Shown piece after piece: positions 8,026-15,666 of a stretch of 64,000 nt of DNA. Below the pieces are notes generated by a model. It saw only the letters and a program-made list of their open reading frames with translations. It was not told the DNA's origin and did no database searches. Numbering within the stretch: position 1 is the stretch's first letter; each line of letters starts with the position of its first letter. A program made the position numbers and the translations under genes. Source of the DNA: Tunturiibacter empetritectus (lineage in GTDB: Bacteria > Acidobacteriota > Terriglobia > Terriglobales > Acidobacteriaceae); assembly GCF_014201375.1 (NCBI RefSeq), contig NZ_JACHDZ010000008.1, positions 87,461 to 151,460 on the forward strand. Reading direction: 5' to 3'.

Positions 8026-9303
8026 CTAGTGGCTCGCCCGCAAAAGGGCAATCACCTGTTCGGCGTGAATGACACCGGCGAGATGCTTTTCGTTGTCGAT
8101 GACCGGCAGGGAGCGCAGGTTGTACTTGTCGAAGAGTTCGGCTACCTTGCGGCCGTTGGCATCAACGTTGCAGGTGACGAGATGGCTGTGAGGGAGATCC
8201 GTCAGGGGCGTGCCGGGCGAGGCGAGCAGGAGCTGGACCAGCGGAACCAGAGCGATGATCCTCTCCTCTTCGTCGAGCAGGTAGATATCGGTGATCATGT
8301 CGATGTCGCCTTCGTAGTCACGTAGTGCGGCGATGGCGTGATCGACGAGGGTTGCGGATGGCAGGGCTATGTACTCGGTCGTCATGCGGCCAGCGGCGGA
8401 GTTGCCGGCGAACTCGAGCAGGTCTTCGACCTCCTGGCGCTCCTCGGGGTCCATCTCCTCGAGGATGGCTTCGGAGCGCTCGTCGGTGAGTTCGGAGAGG
8501 AGGTCGGCGGCGGCGCCGGGGTCCATCTCTTCGACGATGCCGGCGATCTGCTCGGAGTCGAGTGACTCGATCAGCGCCTGCTGCATCTTCGGCTTGACCT
8601 CCTCGAGGGCCTCGGCTGCAACCTCCTCGTCGAGCGAGACAAAGAGGGCGTGGCGCTCGGCGGGGGCAAGTTCTTCGAGGATGTCCGCGATGTCGGAGGG
8701 ATGCATCTTGGAGAGGCGATCCTGCTCGATCTTAAGGCGGACGCGGCGGGCGGGGTCGCGGTCGATGAGGTCGACGAAGTCCCATGGGATGACGCTGGCA
8801 CCGAAGCGGGAGGAGATACGGTCGACCGAGGTGGATGGGAGGCCTTTGAGGAGGCGGCGGACGGCTCCTCGCATACCGACCTCTACCTCGGCGATACGCA
8901 ACGAGAGGTCGGGAAGGTCGTCCTGGATGTTCTCCCATACCAGGTCGACATCGTTGACGCGGACAACCTTGTGACCGTGCACGTCGATGATCTGCTGATC
9001 GAGAAGATCGCGCTCGAGCAGAAGAAAGCTCTCATCTTCAGGCAGTTGAGTGGGTTGCGCGGACTCACGGAGCTGCATGGTGCCGTCGGGACCGAATTCG
9101 AGCTGGGAGATCAGGACCAGAGAGGGCTTGTCGGTGCGCTTGGACGAGGCCAGTTTGAGCACGATTCCGTGGATATGGGCCGCATCGACCGAAGGCGCCA
9201 CGGCCAGCTCGCGCACGTGGCCCAAGGTGGCTCCCTGGGCGTCGGCAACGGCCGATCCCATGAGGGCTGAAACGCTCGTCCTTTGATTGGCGTGCCTGGT
9301 CAT
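8026..9303 (-). CDS. Soluble PRC-barrel / MgtE N-terminal / CBS-domain protein
   Basis: A 425-residue protein without transmembrane helices. Two PRC-barrel-like segments occupy about residues 10-160. They are followed by a MgtE intracellular N domain at about 190-300, with repeated L-x-E-L and DIADILEEL / AADLLSEL / EAILEEMDPEE motifs, and a CBS pair at about 300-420. In true MgtE channels this part senses Mg2+ and gates a membrane domain; here that channel domain is absent. It could sense divalent cations or nucleotides and control a separate transporter. The same-strand NRAMP protein at 2957-4207 is the obvious candidate partner; that link is inference. Confidence 0.8.
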   Translation of the reverse strand: MTRHANQRTSVSALMGSAVADAQGATLGHVRELAVAPSVDAAHIHGIVLKLASSKRTDKPSLVLISQLEFGPDGTMQLRESAQPTQLPEDESFLLLERDLLDQQIIDVHGHKVVRVNDVDLVWENIQDDLPDLSLRIAEVEVGMRGAVRRLLKGLPSTSVDRISSRFGASVIPWDFVDLIDRDPARRVRLKIEQDRLSKMHPSDIADILEELAPAERHALFVSLDEEVAAEALEEVKPKMQQALIESLDSEQIAGIVEEMDPGAAADLLSELTDERSEAILEEMDPEERQEVEDLLEFAGNSAAGRMTTEYIALPSATLVDHAIAALRDYEGDIDMITDIYLLDEEERIIALVPLVQLLLASPGTPLTDLPHSHLVTCNVDANGRKVAELFDKYNLRSLPVIDNEKHLAGVIHAEQVIALLRASH

Positions 9304-9431
9304 AACGGGTTTGCGCTCTCAAACATAACCTGTAATCGCATGTTAGCCCACCTTGAGCACGATAAGTTGCCGGAAAGAGCCGGTCTGGTCAACCCCTGGG
9401 GCCCAAAAAGAGTCTGAAATTACAGAAGAAG

Positions 9432-9971
9432 ATGGGGGTAACCTTGACATTCAAGAGATCCACAAGCAAACTGCCATCATCGCTGTTGTCTGACGTTGAC
9501 GACTGGCATACCAGCACTGCAAGGACTGCTTTGGCCGATTCAACGACTATGCGCGCCAGCTACACATTGGACTCGTCTCTCGACAGCGTCAACAAGATCG
9601 AGCAGATCGGAGAGCAATTCGCTACAAAGGCGGGGTTCGATGAAGATACGGTGCCCCACATTGCAATGGCGGTGCGCGAAGCCGCTGTGAATGCGGTGCT
9701 GCACGGGAACTCGTACGATACCAGCAAGCATGTGGTTGCCTCGTTCGAGACGACCTCCGAGTCGCTGATTATCCGTATCTCGGACCAGGGCCCAGGGCTC
9801 GATCCAGACAAGATTCCCGATCCCCTGGCTCCGGAAAATATCCTCCGCGGCTCGGGTCGCGGTATCTTTCTCATCAAGGCTTTCATGGATGAGGTAAACT
9901 TTCGGCAGTTACATCCGGGCACGGAACTGACACTGATCAAGCATCGAACACCCGCGCAGTCGGGGACCTAA
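9432..9971 (+). CDS. RsbW/SpoIIAB-like anti-sigma serine kinase
   Basis: A 179-residue GHKL-type ATPase. The N box is VREAAVNAVLHGN, the G1 box is ISDQGPGLDP, and a G2-like segment is RGSGRGIFLIKAFMDEV. These fit the anti-sigma factor kinase family (RsbW/SpoIIAB), which binds a sigma factor or other partner and phosphorylates its STAS antagonist on Ser. The first 40 residues are an extra, poorly conserved leader; the ATG at 9549 would give the usual 140-residue core but has no visible ribosome site, whereas GAAGAAG precedes the ATG at 9432. The antagonist gene follows 14 nt downstream. No sigma factor gene is nearby. Confidence 0.82.
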   Translation: MGVTLTFKRSTSKLPSSLLSDVDDWHTSTARTALADSTTMRASYTLDSSLDSVNKIEQIGEQFATKAGFDEDTVPHIAMAVREAAVNAVLHGNSYDTSKHVVASFETTSESLIIRISDQGPGLDPDKIPDPLAPENILRGSGRGIFLIKAFMDEVNFRQLHPGTELTLIKHRTPAQSGT

Positions 9972-9985
9972 GGAGAACACTAGAC

Positions 9986-10333
9986 ATGAGCATGAAAGTA
10001 AAAACTCGCCAGGTGGATGGCATCACCATTCTGGATCTCAGCGGACGCATCACCCTTGGCGAAGGCAGTGTGACGATCCGCGACGCCGTGCGCGATGTTC
10101 TGGCGAAGGGTTCCAATAAGATTTTGCTCAACCTTGGCGACATCAGCTACATCGACAGCTCGGGCATCGGCGAGCTGGTTAGCGCGTTTACCACCGTCAA
10201 GAACAGCGGCGGCGAGCTGAAGCTGCTGAACCTGACGAAGAAGGTTCACGACCTGCTGCAGATCACCAAGCTCTACACCGTCTTCGACGTCAAGGACGAT
10301 GAGGCAACCGCGATCTCTTCGTTCACCAAGTAA
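9986..10333 (+). CDS. STAS-domain anti-sigma factor antagonist (RsbV/SpoIIAA-like)
   Basis: A 115-residue STAS protein. The conserved Ser that is phosphorylated by the partner kinase lies in YIDSSGIGEL. The upstream sequence AAGGAG at 9970-9975 gives a strong ribosome binding site 10 nt before the ATG. With the kinase encoded just upstream it forms a partner-switching pair: unphosphorylated antagonist frees the sigma factor or other client. The client is not encoded here. A strong terminator follows 16 nt after the stop. Confidence 0.9.
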   Translation: MSMKVKTRQVDGITILDLSGRITLGEGSVTIRDAVRDVLAKGSNKILLNLGDISYIDSSGIGELVSAFTTVKNSGGELKLLNLTKKVHDLLQITKLYTVFDVKDDEATAISSFTK

Positions 10334-10348
10334 ATCGAATCTCACGCA

Positions 10349-10387
10349 ATAAAAAAGCCGCCGCGGAATGCGACGGCTTTTTTATTG
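10349..10387. terminator. Bidirectional rho-independent terminator
   Basis: Stem AAAAAAGCCGCCGC (10351-10364) pairs with GCGACGGCTTTTTT (10370-10383) with one mismatch and a 5-nt loop. The A and T runs make it work in either direction, between the convergent STAS gene and lemA. Confidence 0.9.
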
Positions 10388-10408
10388 GGCCAGGTCAGTT
10401 CGCTTCGT

Positions 10409-10993
10409 CTACTTTGAGAAGTCGACCTTCGGCGCCACACTGTTCTCTGGGTTGCCCTTGAAGTACTCGTCGCGGTAATGAAAACCGGCGATGTTGGCCC
10501 AGATGCTTTGAGGAAACTGTCGAACGTAAACATTGTAATCCTCAAGAGTCTTGTTGTATCGCTGACGTTCGACCGCGATACGATTTTCTGTTCCGGCGAG
10601 CTCATCTGTAAGACGGGTGAATTGCTCGTTACCTTTCAGGTTGGGATACTGCTCCTGTAGACGGAAGAACGGTCCCAGGGCCACGTCCAGCTTGGCGTTG
10701 GCGTTGATGTTGGCGGCGTGGTCGCTGCCTGCGGCGAGGACACCGGCGCGGGCGTTGGCGATGTTGGTCAAAATTGTTGATTCTTCGGCGACATAGCCCT
10801 TCACCGATGCGACGAGATTCGGAATAAGGTCAAGGCGGCGCTGCTGTACGACGTTGACCTGCGAGAACGCCTGATTGACGGCCTCATTCTTCTGTACCAG
10901 CGTGTTCTTCGCGCCGATGTAGCTGCCTCCTACAAAGAGCAGAACGACGATGAGAAGAGCTACAACACCAAGCACAACCCATAAAGATTTCAT
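10409..10993 (-). CDS. LemA family protein
   Basis: A 194-residue protein with one N-terminal membrane helix (about 5-27), then the helical LemA domain: YIGAKNTLVQKNEAV, RRLDLIPNLVASVKGY and the late F-P-x-S-x-W-A-N-I-A-G-F segment. The family is membrane-anchored with the domain outside the membrane and is often encoded beside TPM-domain proteins, as here. Function is not established in general; roles in envelope quality control have been suggested. It lies 124 nt downstream of the TPM-domain gene on the same strand. Confidence 0.9.
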   Translation of the reverse strand: MKSLWVVLGVVALLIVVLLFVGGSYIGAKNTLVQKNEAVNQAFSQVNVVQQRRLDLIPNLVASVKGYVAEESTILTNIANARAGVLAAGSDHAANINANAKLDVALGPFFRLQEQYPNLKGNEQFTRLTDELAGTENRIAVERQRYNKTLEDYNVYVRQFPQSIWANIAGFHYRDEYFKGNPENSVAPKVDFSK

Positions 10994-11117
10994 GTTTCCT
11001 CAATTCCCTTCGTCTGAAGTTTCGATGTTCCCGACAGGTGGTGTCTCCGGCTGTACTTTATCACTGTAACCGGATTTCTTTGTCTAACTTTGCAGCAACG
11101 TGGTTATATTCAAGTCT

Positions 11118-11909
11118 TCAAAAGTCTCCACTGGCACCGCCGCCTCCTGAACTTCCGCCTCCAAAGCCGCCAAAGCCGCCGCCGCCGCGGTCGTCATCGC
11201 GTCCTCGGCCGCCTCCGAAACCACCGCCTCCGCCCCCCATCAGATTTCCCAGGAGGAAGAAGATGAGGCCGGTATTACCGGTTTTGACCAGGAAGAAGAG
11301 GATCAGCAGGATCACTCCGCCACCGATGACGACCTCTGTGAGATTTAGTTGAACGGGCTCCTGCTGGCGGTGGTATTGATGAACCGGCTGGGCGAGGTTC
11401 AGGGTGACGCCAGCATCGGTCGCGATGATTCGAGCGATCTGCGTTACCCCGAGTGGGATAGCGGTGTTAAAGTCGCCCTGGCTGGCCGCGGGAACCATCG
11501 AACGGCCGATGTCGCCCACTTTGGCGTCGTTGAGAATGCCCTCCAACCCGTAGCCGACTTCGATGCGGTAGCGCTTTGGGGTGTTGGTGGAGAAGAGCAC
11601 GAGGACGCCCCGGTCAGTCCCCTTTGCGCCAACTTTCCATTTATCTTCAAGCGCCGTGGCAAACTCTTCGATCGACTGGTCGCCATCGAGGGTTTTGACG
11701 GTAACGACTGCGATCTGCGCATGGGCCTGACGGTCAACCTGGGTGCAGAGGTTTTCGAGGTTGGATTTGGTCGAGGGAGACAGGACGCCGGCGAAGTCGT
11801 TGACATAGCCGGTAGGGGCCGGAAGCGTGGCCACCGACTCCGCTGTCACCACGAGCGACGGCGCAAAGATCAAGAGGACGACGGCCAGCCATCGCGAAAG
11901 ATAGTTCAT
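11118..11909 (-). CDS. TPM-domain (YgcG-type) membrane protein
   Basis: A 263-residue protein: signal peptide (about 1-24), a TPM domain (about 30-160) with VNDFAGVLS, QIAVVTVKTLDG, RGVLVLFS and VGYGLEGILND motifs, a transmembrane helix around 190-225, and a Gly-rich tail with only a few Asp/Arg. This is the standard layout of YgcG-type proteins. The start at 11909 is chosen because the upstream 31 residues of the open frame are not signal-like and MNYLSRWLAVV is. It is paired with LemA downstream, a frequent combination. Confidence 0.88.
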   Translation of the reverse strand: MNYLSRWLAVVLLIFAPSLVVTAESVATLPAPTGYVNDFAGVLSPSTKSNLENLCTQVDRQAHAQIAVVTVKTLDGDQSIEEFATALEDKWKVGAKGTDRGVLVLFSTNTPKRYRIEVGYGLEGILNDAKVGDIGRSMVPAASQGDFNTAIPLGVTQIARIIATDAGVTLNLAQPVHQYHRQQEPVQLNLTEVVIGGGVILLILFFLVKTGNTGLIFFLLGNLMGGGGGGFGGGRGRDDDRGGGGFGGFGGGSSGGGGASGDF

Positions 11910-11978
11910 CGATGGCCATTCTACCCCCTGACGGTTTCTGCGGTTGATGAGTGTGGAACAACAATTTGGGTTACTTGC

Positions 11979-12006
11979 AAAAAAAGAGGGCGCACATGGC
12001 ACCCTC
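11979..12006 (-). terminator. Rho-independent terminator after the DUF4142 gene
   Basis: On the minus strand GAGGGTGC pairs with GCGCCCTC (one G-T pair, 5-nt loop; 11986-12006), followed by seven T residues (A run at 11979-11985 on plus). It ends the DUF4142 transcript before the TPM gene. Confidence 0.75.
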
Positions 12007-12031
12007 GACCACCTGAACCGAGGAGCAAACG

Positions 12032-12712
12032 TTAGGAAGTAGGACTAGTTGATTTATTGGGGGCGTGTTGCGGCATGGGGACGCCTCTGCCGCGGGCGAG
12101 TTTATCGACCATCACGCTGTGTTCATGGATGACTTTCGTCGCATTGGTGACTGCGGTCTGCAGAGTCGGGTCGGTTGTGCTGGCCGCCTCCTGGCGAAAC
12201 TCGTGCAGGTCCTTGTGGTGGTCCTTCACCATGAAGGACAGGTACTCCATATCGAAGTCGTTGCCGGATAGTCCGTTGAGTTTGTCGTACTCGGCCTGAT
12301 CTTCCTTATTCAGATTTGTTGGCAGCCTCACGCCCATGGAGTCAGCGATGGGGGCCATATCGTTGTTGAGCCGGGTGTGGTCGTCGACCATCTTCTGGCC
12401 AAAGGCTTTGACATCGTCGCTGCTTCCCTTCTGGGCCGCGAGTTGGCCAAGCTTGACCTCGGCCATTCCTCCCTGTGCGGCTTTGCGGAGGAAGATTTTG
12501 TCCTTCATGGTCTGGCCGACGTCTCCGGCGTTTGTGGCGGAGTCCTGTATGGAAGTTGCTGAGGGAAGCGCTTGCTGCGCTCGGTTGGGCTGCGTCTGTG
12601 AGGCTGGGGGAGTCATTGGATCAGACTGCGCCAGAACAAATGTGGGAGAGAGAGTTGCTGCACAGAGGATCAGGATTCGATGGATTCGGTTGCATGCTGA
12701 ATTTGGTTTCAT
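12032..12712 (-). CDS. DUF4142 ferritin-like secreted protein
   Basis: A 226-residue protein with a signal peptide ending near LAQS (about 29) and a Pro/Gln/Ser-rich spacer. A DUF4142 four-helix domain follows (about 65-205) with a KIFLRKAAQGGMAEVKLG start, FGQKMVDDHTRLNND and MVKDHHKDLHEF segments, and a final HEHSVMVDKLA. The His/Asp/Glu spacing recalls ferritin-like folds, but metal binding is not proven for the family. Periplasmic. Monocistronic between the divergent oligopeptidase gene and its own terminator. Confidence 0.87.
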   Translation of the reverse strand: MKPNSACNRIHRILILCAATLSPTFVLAQSDPMTPPASQTQPNRAQQALPSATSIQDSATNAGDVGQTMKDKIFLRKAAQGGMAEVKLGQLAAQKGSSDDVKAFGQKMVDDHTRLNNDMAPIADSMGVRLPTNLNKEDQAEYDKLNGLSGNDFDMEYLSFMVKDHHKDLHEFRQEAASTTDPTLQTAVTNATKVIHEHSVMVDKLARGRGVPMPQHAPNKSTSPTS

Positions 12713-12863
12713 GATTGTGCTCCAGTGCGGACGACTGTCTTAGTCGTGCCTATCTCGGTCGTGCCGCAGATGTCCTTGTCAGTGTTGGGTGTATTCGGCC
12801 AACTTATGGTTGCCTCTTGATGCGCGAGGGACGCTGTATCCTGTCAATGGAGCATTCAAATTA

Positions 12864-14948
12864 ATGACGCAAAGCATCATCCAGCCACCCCAGGCTCGCC
12901 AGGAACCTACGCCCACAACGCTGCATGGACAGACACTTGAAGATAACTACCGCTGGATGAGGGATAAGTCTTCGCCCGAGGTGCTGGCTCATCTTGAAGC
13001 GGAAAACGCTTATACGCTCTCCGTGATGGCGGGGACCTTAGGTCTGCAGAAAAAGCTGTACGACGAGATGCTGTCGCACATCAAAGAGACGGATGTGTCG
13101 GCTCCCTACCGAAATCGGGGCTGGTTCTACTATGTCCGTACGGTGGAGGGGAAGCAGTACCCGATTCACTGCCGACGATTGGCTTTGGGAGCAGCGTATG
13201 ACGAGTCGCAACCGGAAGAGATTCTGCTGGATGTGAACCAACTCGCAGAGGGCCAGCCGTTTATGGCATTGGGCGCGTTGACGGTAAGTATGGATGATAC
13301 GAAGCTTGCCTACTCCACCGATAACACGGGCTTTCGGCAGTACACGCTGCATATTCGCGATCTGAAGACGGGTCTGGACTTACCGGATACCGCAGAACGG
13401 GTGGGATCGATCGCCTGGGCTGCAGACTCGCACGCACTCTTCTACACCACTGAGGATGAGGTGACGAAGCGGCATGATCGTCTCTTCCGGCATCGTCTGG
13501 GCGACTCCTCAGAGAGCGATGTTTTGATCTACGAAGAGAAGGATGAACGCTTCAATCTGGGAGTGGGCAAAACTCGTGACAACGAGTACCTGCTGATGGA
13601 GGCGGGGAGCCATACAACCAGCGAGTGCCGCTTTCTCTCTGCGAAGACGCCTGAAGGCGAGTTTCGGATGATTGCGCCACGCGTCGATGAGCAGGAGTAC
13701 GCGGTCGATCATCGCAAGGGCTTGTTCTACATTCGAACGAACGATGCGGGCAAAAACTTTCGTGTGGTTACGACCCGAGTGGAGACGCCAGAGCGAGATT
13801 TCTGGGAGGAGTTGATTCCGTTAGAAGTAGACGCCCCGCTTGAAGACTTCGATGTCTTCGATTCGTTTTGCGTTTGTTCGCGGCGCAGACTTGGTCTTCC
13901 TACCCTCACGGTGATCGAATTCGGCATGGCGAAGGGACTCGGCCGATCGCGAGAGATCGAATTTCCAGAGCCGGTTTATGCTGCCGCGACGAATATGAAT
14001 CCGGAGTTTGCAACAGAGAAGCTTCGGTATAGCTATACGTCGCTGGTGTCGCCTGCTTCGGTGTACGAGTATGACGTGCGGTTGGGCACGTCGAAGCTTT
14101 TGAAGCAGCAGGAGGTTCCGGGGGGCTTCGATTCTGCTCGCTATGCTTCGGAGCGAGTCTGGGTCGAGGCTTCCGATGGGGTGAAGATTCCAGTGTCTGT
14201 TGTCTATCGACGCGACTCGTTTACTCGAAACTCGACTAATCCTGTCTATGTTTATGGGTATGGCTCGTATGGATATCCGCTTCCCATAGGGTTCAGTTCG
14301 TCGCGTTTGTCGCTGCTGGATCGTGGCGTGGTGATCGCTTATGCGCACATTCGTGGTGGTGGCGAGATGGGAGATTCGTGGCACGATGCCGGCAAGATGA
14401 TGGTGAAACGCAACACGTTCAGCGACTTCATCTCGGTGACGGAACAGTTGGTCGCGAAGGGGTACGGGGCCAGGGATCGGGTTGCAATTGAGGGTGGTAG
14501 CGCGGGTGGGTTGCTGATGGGTGCGGTGGTCAATGAGCGGCCAGAGTTGTTTCGGGTGGTTCTGTCGCACGTTCCATTCGTGGACGTGATCAACACCATG
14601 CTCGACGCAAGTTTGCCGCTGACTGTGGCGGAGTATGAGGAGTGGGGGAATCCGAATGAGGCGGAGGCCTTCGAGTACATGCGGTCTTACTCACCGTATG
14701 ACAACCTGAAGGCTGGAGAATACCCAGCAATGCTGGTGAAGACTAGTCTGAACGACTCCCAGGTGATGTATTGGGAGCCAGCAAAGTATGTGGCTAAGCT
14801 GCGTACGCTGAAGACGAACGATGCTCCGCTGCTGCTGCACATCAACATGGATGCCGGACACGGTGGCGCTTCGGGGCGATATGACTATCTGAAAGAGATT
14901 GCGTTCGACTATGCGTTCTTGTTGACCGAACTCGGAGCGGCGGACTAG
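12864..14948 (+). CDS. S9 family oligopeptidase (oligopeptidase B / prolyl oligopeptidase type)
   Basis: A 694-residue serine peptidase. A seven-bladed propeller part precedes the alpha/beta-hydrolase domain. The nucleophile Ser is in GGSAGG (about residue 544), the acid Asp in NDSQV (about 631) and the His in AGHGG (about 666). The phrases DNYRWMRDKSSPEV at the N-terminus and RGGGEMGDSWHDAGK are typical of oligopeptidase B (PtrB), which cuts peptides after basic residues. I chose the ATG at 12864, which has a GGAG 11 nt upstream, rather than the GTG at 12789. No signal peptide. Its stop shares a CTAG palindrome with the stop of the convergent methyltransferase gene. Confidence 0.88.
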   Translation: MTQSIIQPPQARQEPTPTTLHGQTLEDNYRWMRDKSSPEVLAHLEAENAYTLSVMAGTLGLQKKLYDEMLSHIKETDVSAPYRNRGWFYYVRTVEGKQYPIHCRRLALGAAYDESQPEEILLDVNQLAEGQPFMALGALTVSMDDTKLAYSTDNTGFRQYTLHIRDLKTGLDLPDTAERVGSIAWAADSHALFYTTEDEVTKRHDRLFRHRLGDSSESDVLIYEEKDERFNLGVGKTRDNEYLLMEAGSHTTSECRFLSAKTPEGEFRMIAPRVDEQEYAVDHRKGLFYIRTNDAGKNFRVVTTRVETPERDFWEELIPLEVDAPLEDFDVFDSFCVCSRRRLGLPTLTVIEFGMAKGLGRSREIEFPEPVYAAATNMNPEFATEKLRYSYTSLVSPASVYEYDVRLGTSKLLKQQEVPGGFDSARYASERVWVEASDGVKIPVSVVYRRDSFTRNSTNPVYVYGYGSYGYPLPIGFSSSRLSLLDRGVVIAYAHIRGGGEMGDSWHDAGKMMVKRNTFSDFISVTEQLVAKGYGARDRVAIEGGSAGGLLMGAVVNERPELFRVVLSHVPFVDVINTMLDASLPLTVAEYEEWGNPNEAEAFEYMRSYSPYDNLKAGEYPAMLVKTSLNDSQVMYWEPAKYVAKLRTLKTNDAPLLLHINMDAGHGGASGRYDYLKEIAFDYAFLLTELGAAD

Positions 14949-15595
14949 GCTCCGTGTCGCTCGTTATGTCGATTGGAGCGCTTGCGCAGCACCCAGGTTG
15001 TCATGCAACGATAGTCCTGCACGATTGTTGTTTTCAGCTGGTCCACCATGACGGCATCCAACTGCTGCGTTAACTGCATCAGCATGGCCTGGTCGACCAG
15101 AAACCACGCCGATCCGTCGTTGATGCGGTAGATGTGGGGTCGCACTTGTTCGAAGTCCATGCCGATGCGTGAACCCAGGCGGCAGAAGAGCAACCCTCCC
15201 GGGCGCAGAACTCGCCATAGCTCTTCGATCATCGCGAGGAAATGAGATTCGTCCGACGCGAAGTGTAGCACCGAGCTACAGATCACCACGTCTGCGAAGT
15301 TATCCGGCAGGTTTATTTGTTCGAGTTTTCCCACCTGAAAGTTGCTTGCCGGCAGGGATGGGGCTAGTTCTGCTGCAAGCGCTCGGACGTGCGCTACTCC
15401 CTCGGGGTTTGCGTCTATCGCGAAGATCTCGCAACCCTCTCGTAGAAGATGCACGAGATTTCTACCGTAGCCGCAGCCAGCGTCGAGGACGCGCATATCG
15501 GAAGTGATGTTGCCTCGCAGAATCTGGTCGAAGACGTAGATATCAATCTGGCCGAACTGCTCCTGCACGTTCATTGCGACTTTTGCGGCTTCCAC
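14945..15595 (-). CDS. Class I SAM-dependent methyltransferase
   Basis: A 216-residue Rossmann methyltransferase. Motif I is VLDAGCGYG (36-44), motif II IFAIDANPEG, and a later VVICSSVLHF plus LWRVLRPGGLLF region, as in Methyltransf_11/UbiE-like enzymes. The substrate cannot be inferred. The GTG at 15595 has GGAG five bases upstream; ATG at 15574 is an alternative. The stop codon overlaps that of the oligopeptidase gene by four bases in convergent orientation, so the two 3' ends share sequence. Confidence 0.85.
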   Translation of the reverse strand: MEAAKVAMNVQEQFGQIDIYVFDQILRGNITSDMRVLDAGCGYGRNLVHLLREGCEIFAIDANPEGVAHVRALAAELAPSLPASNFQVGKLEQINLPDNFADVVICSSVLHFASDESHFLAMIEELWRVLRPGGLLFCRLGSRIGMDFEQVRPHIYRINDGSAWFLVDQAMLMQLTQQLDAVMVDQLKTTIVQDYRCMTTWVLRKRSNRHNERHGA

Positions 15596-15666
15596 TTTTT
15601 CTCCGGTCGTCGGGATCTTGAGTTGTTCGTGTTTGGGAGGGCCAGGCGTCTATTTACGCGATAGCA

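Noticed and set aside
9304..9431. A metal or nucleotide riboswitch upstream of the MgtE-like gene, or of nramp (4208-4371)
   Set aside because: No conserved M-box, yybP-ykoY or other recognisable aptamer core could be found by eye; a covariance-model search would be needed.
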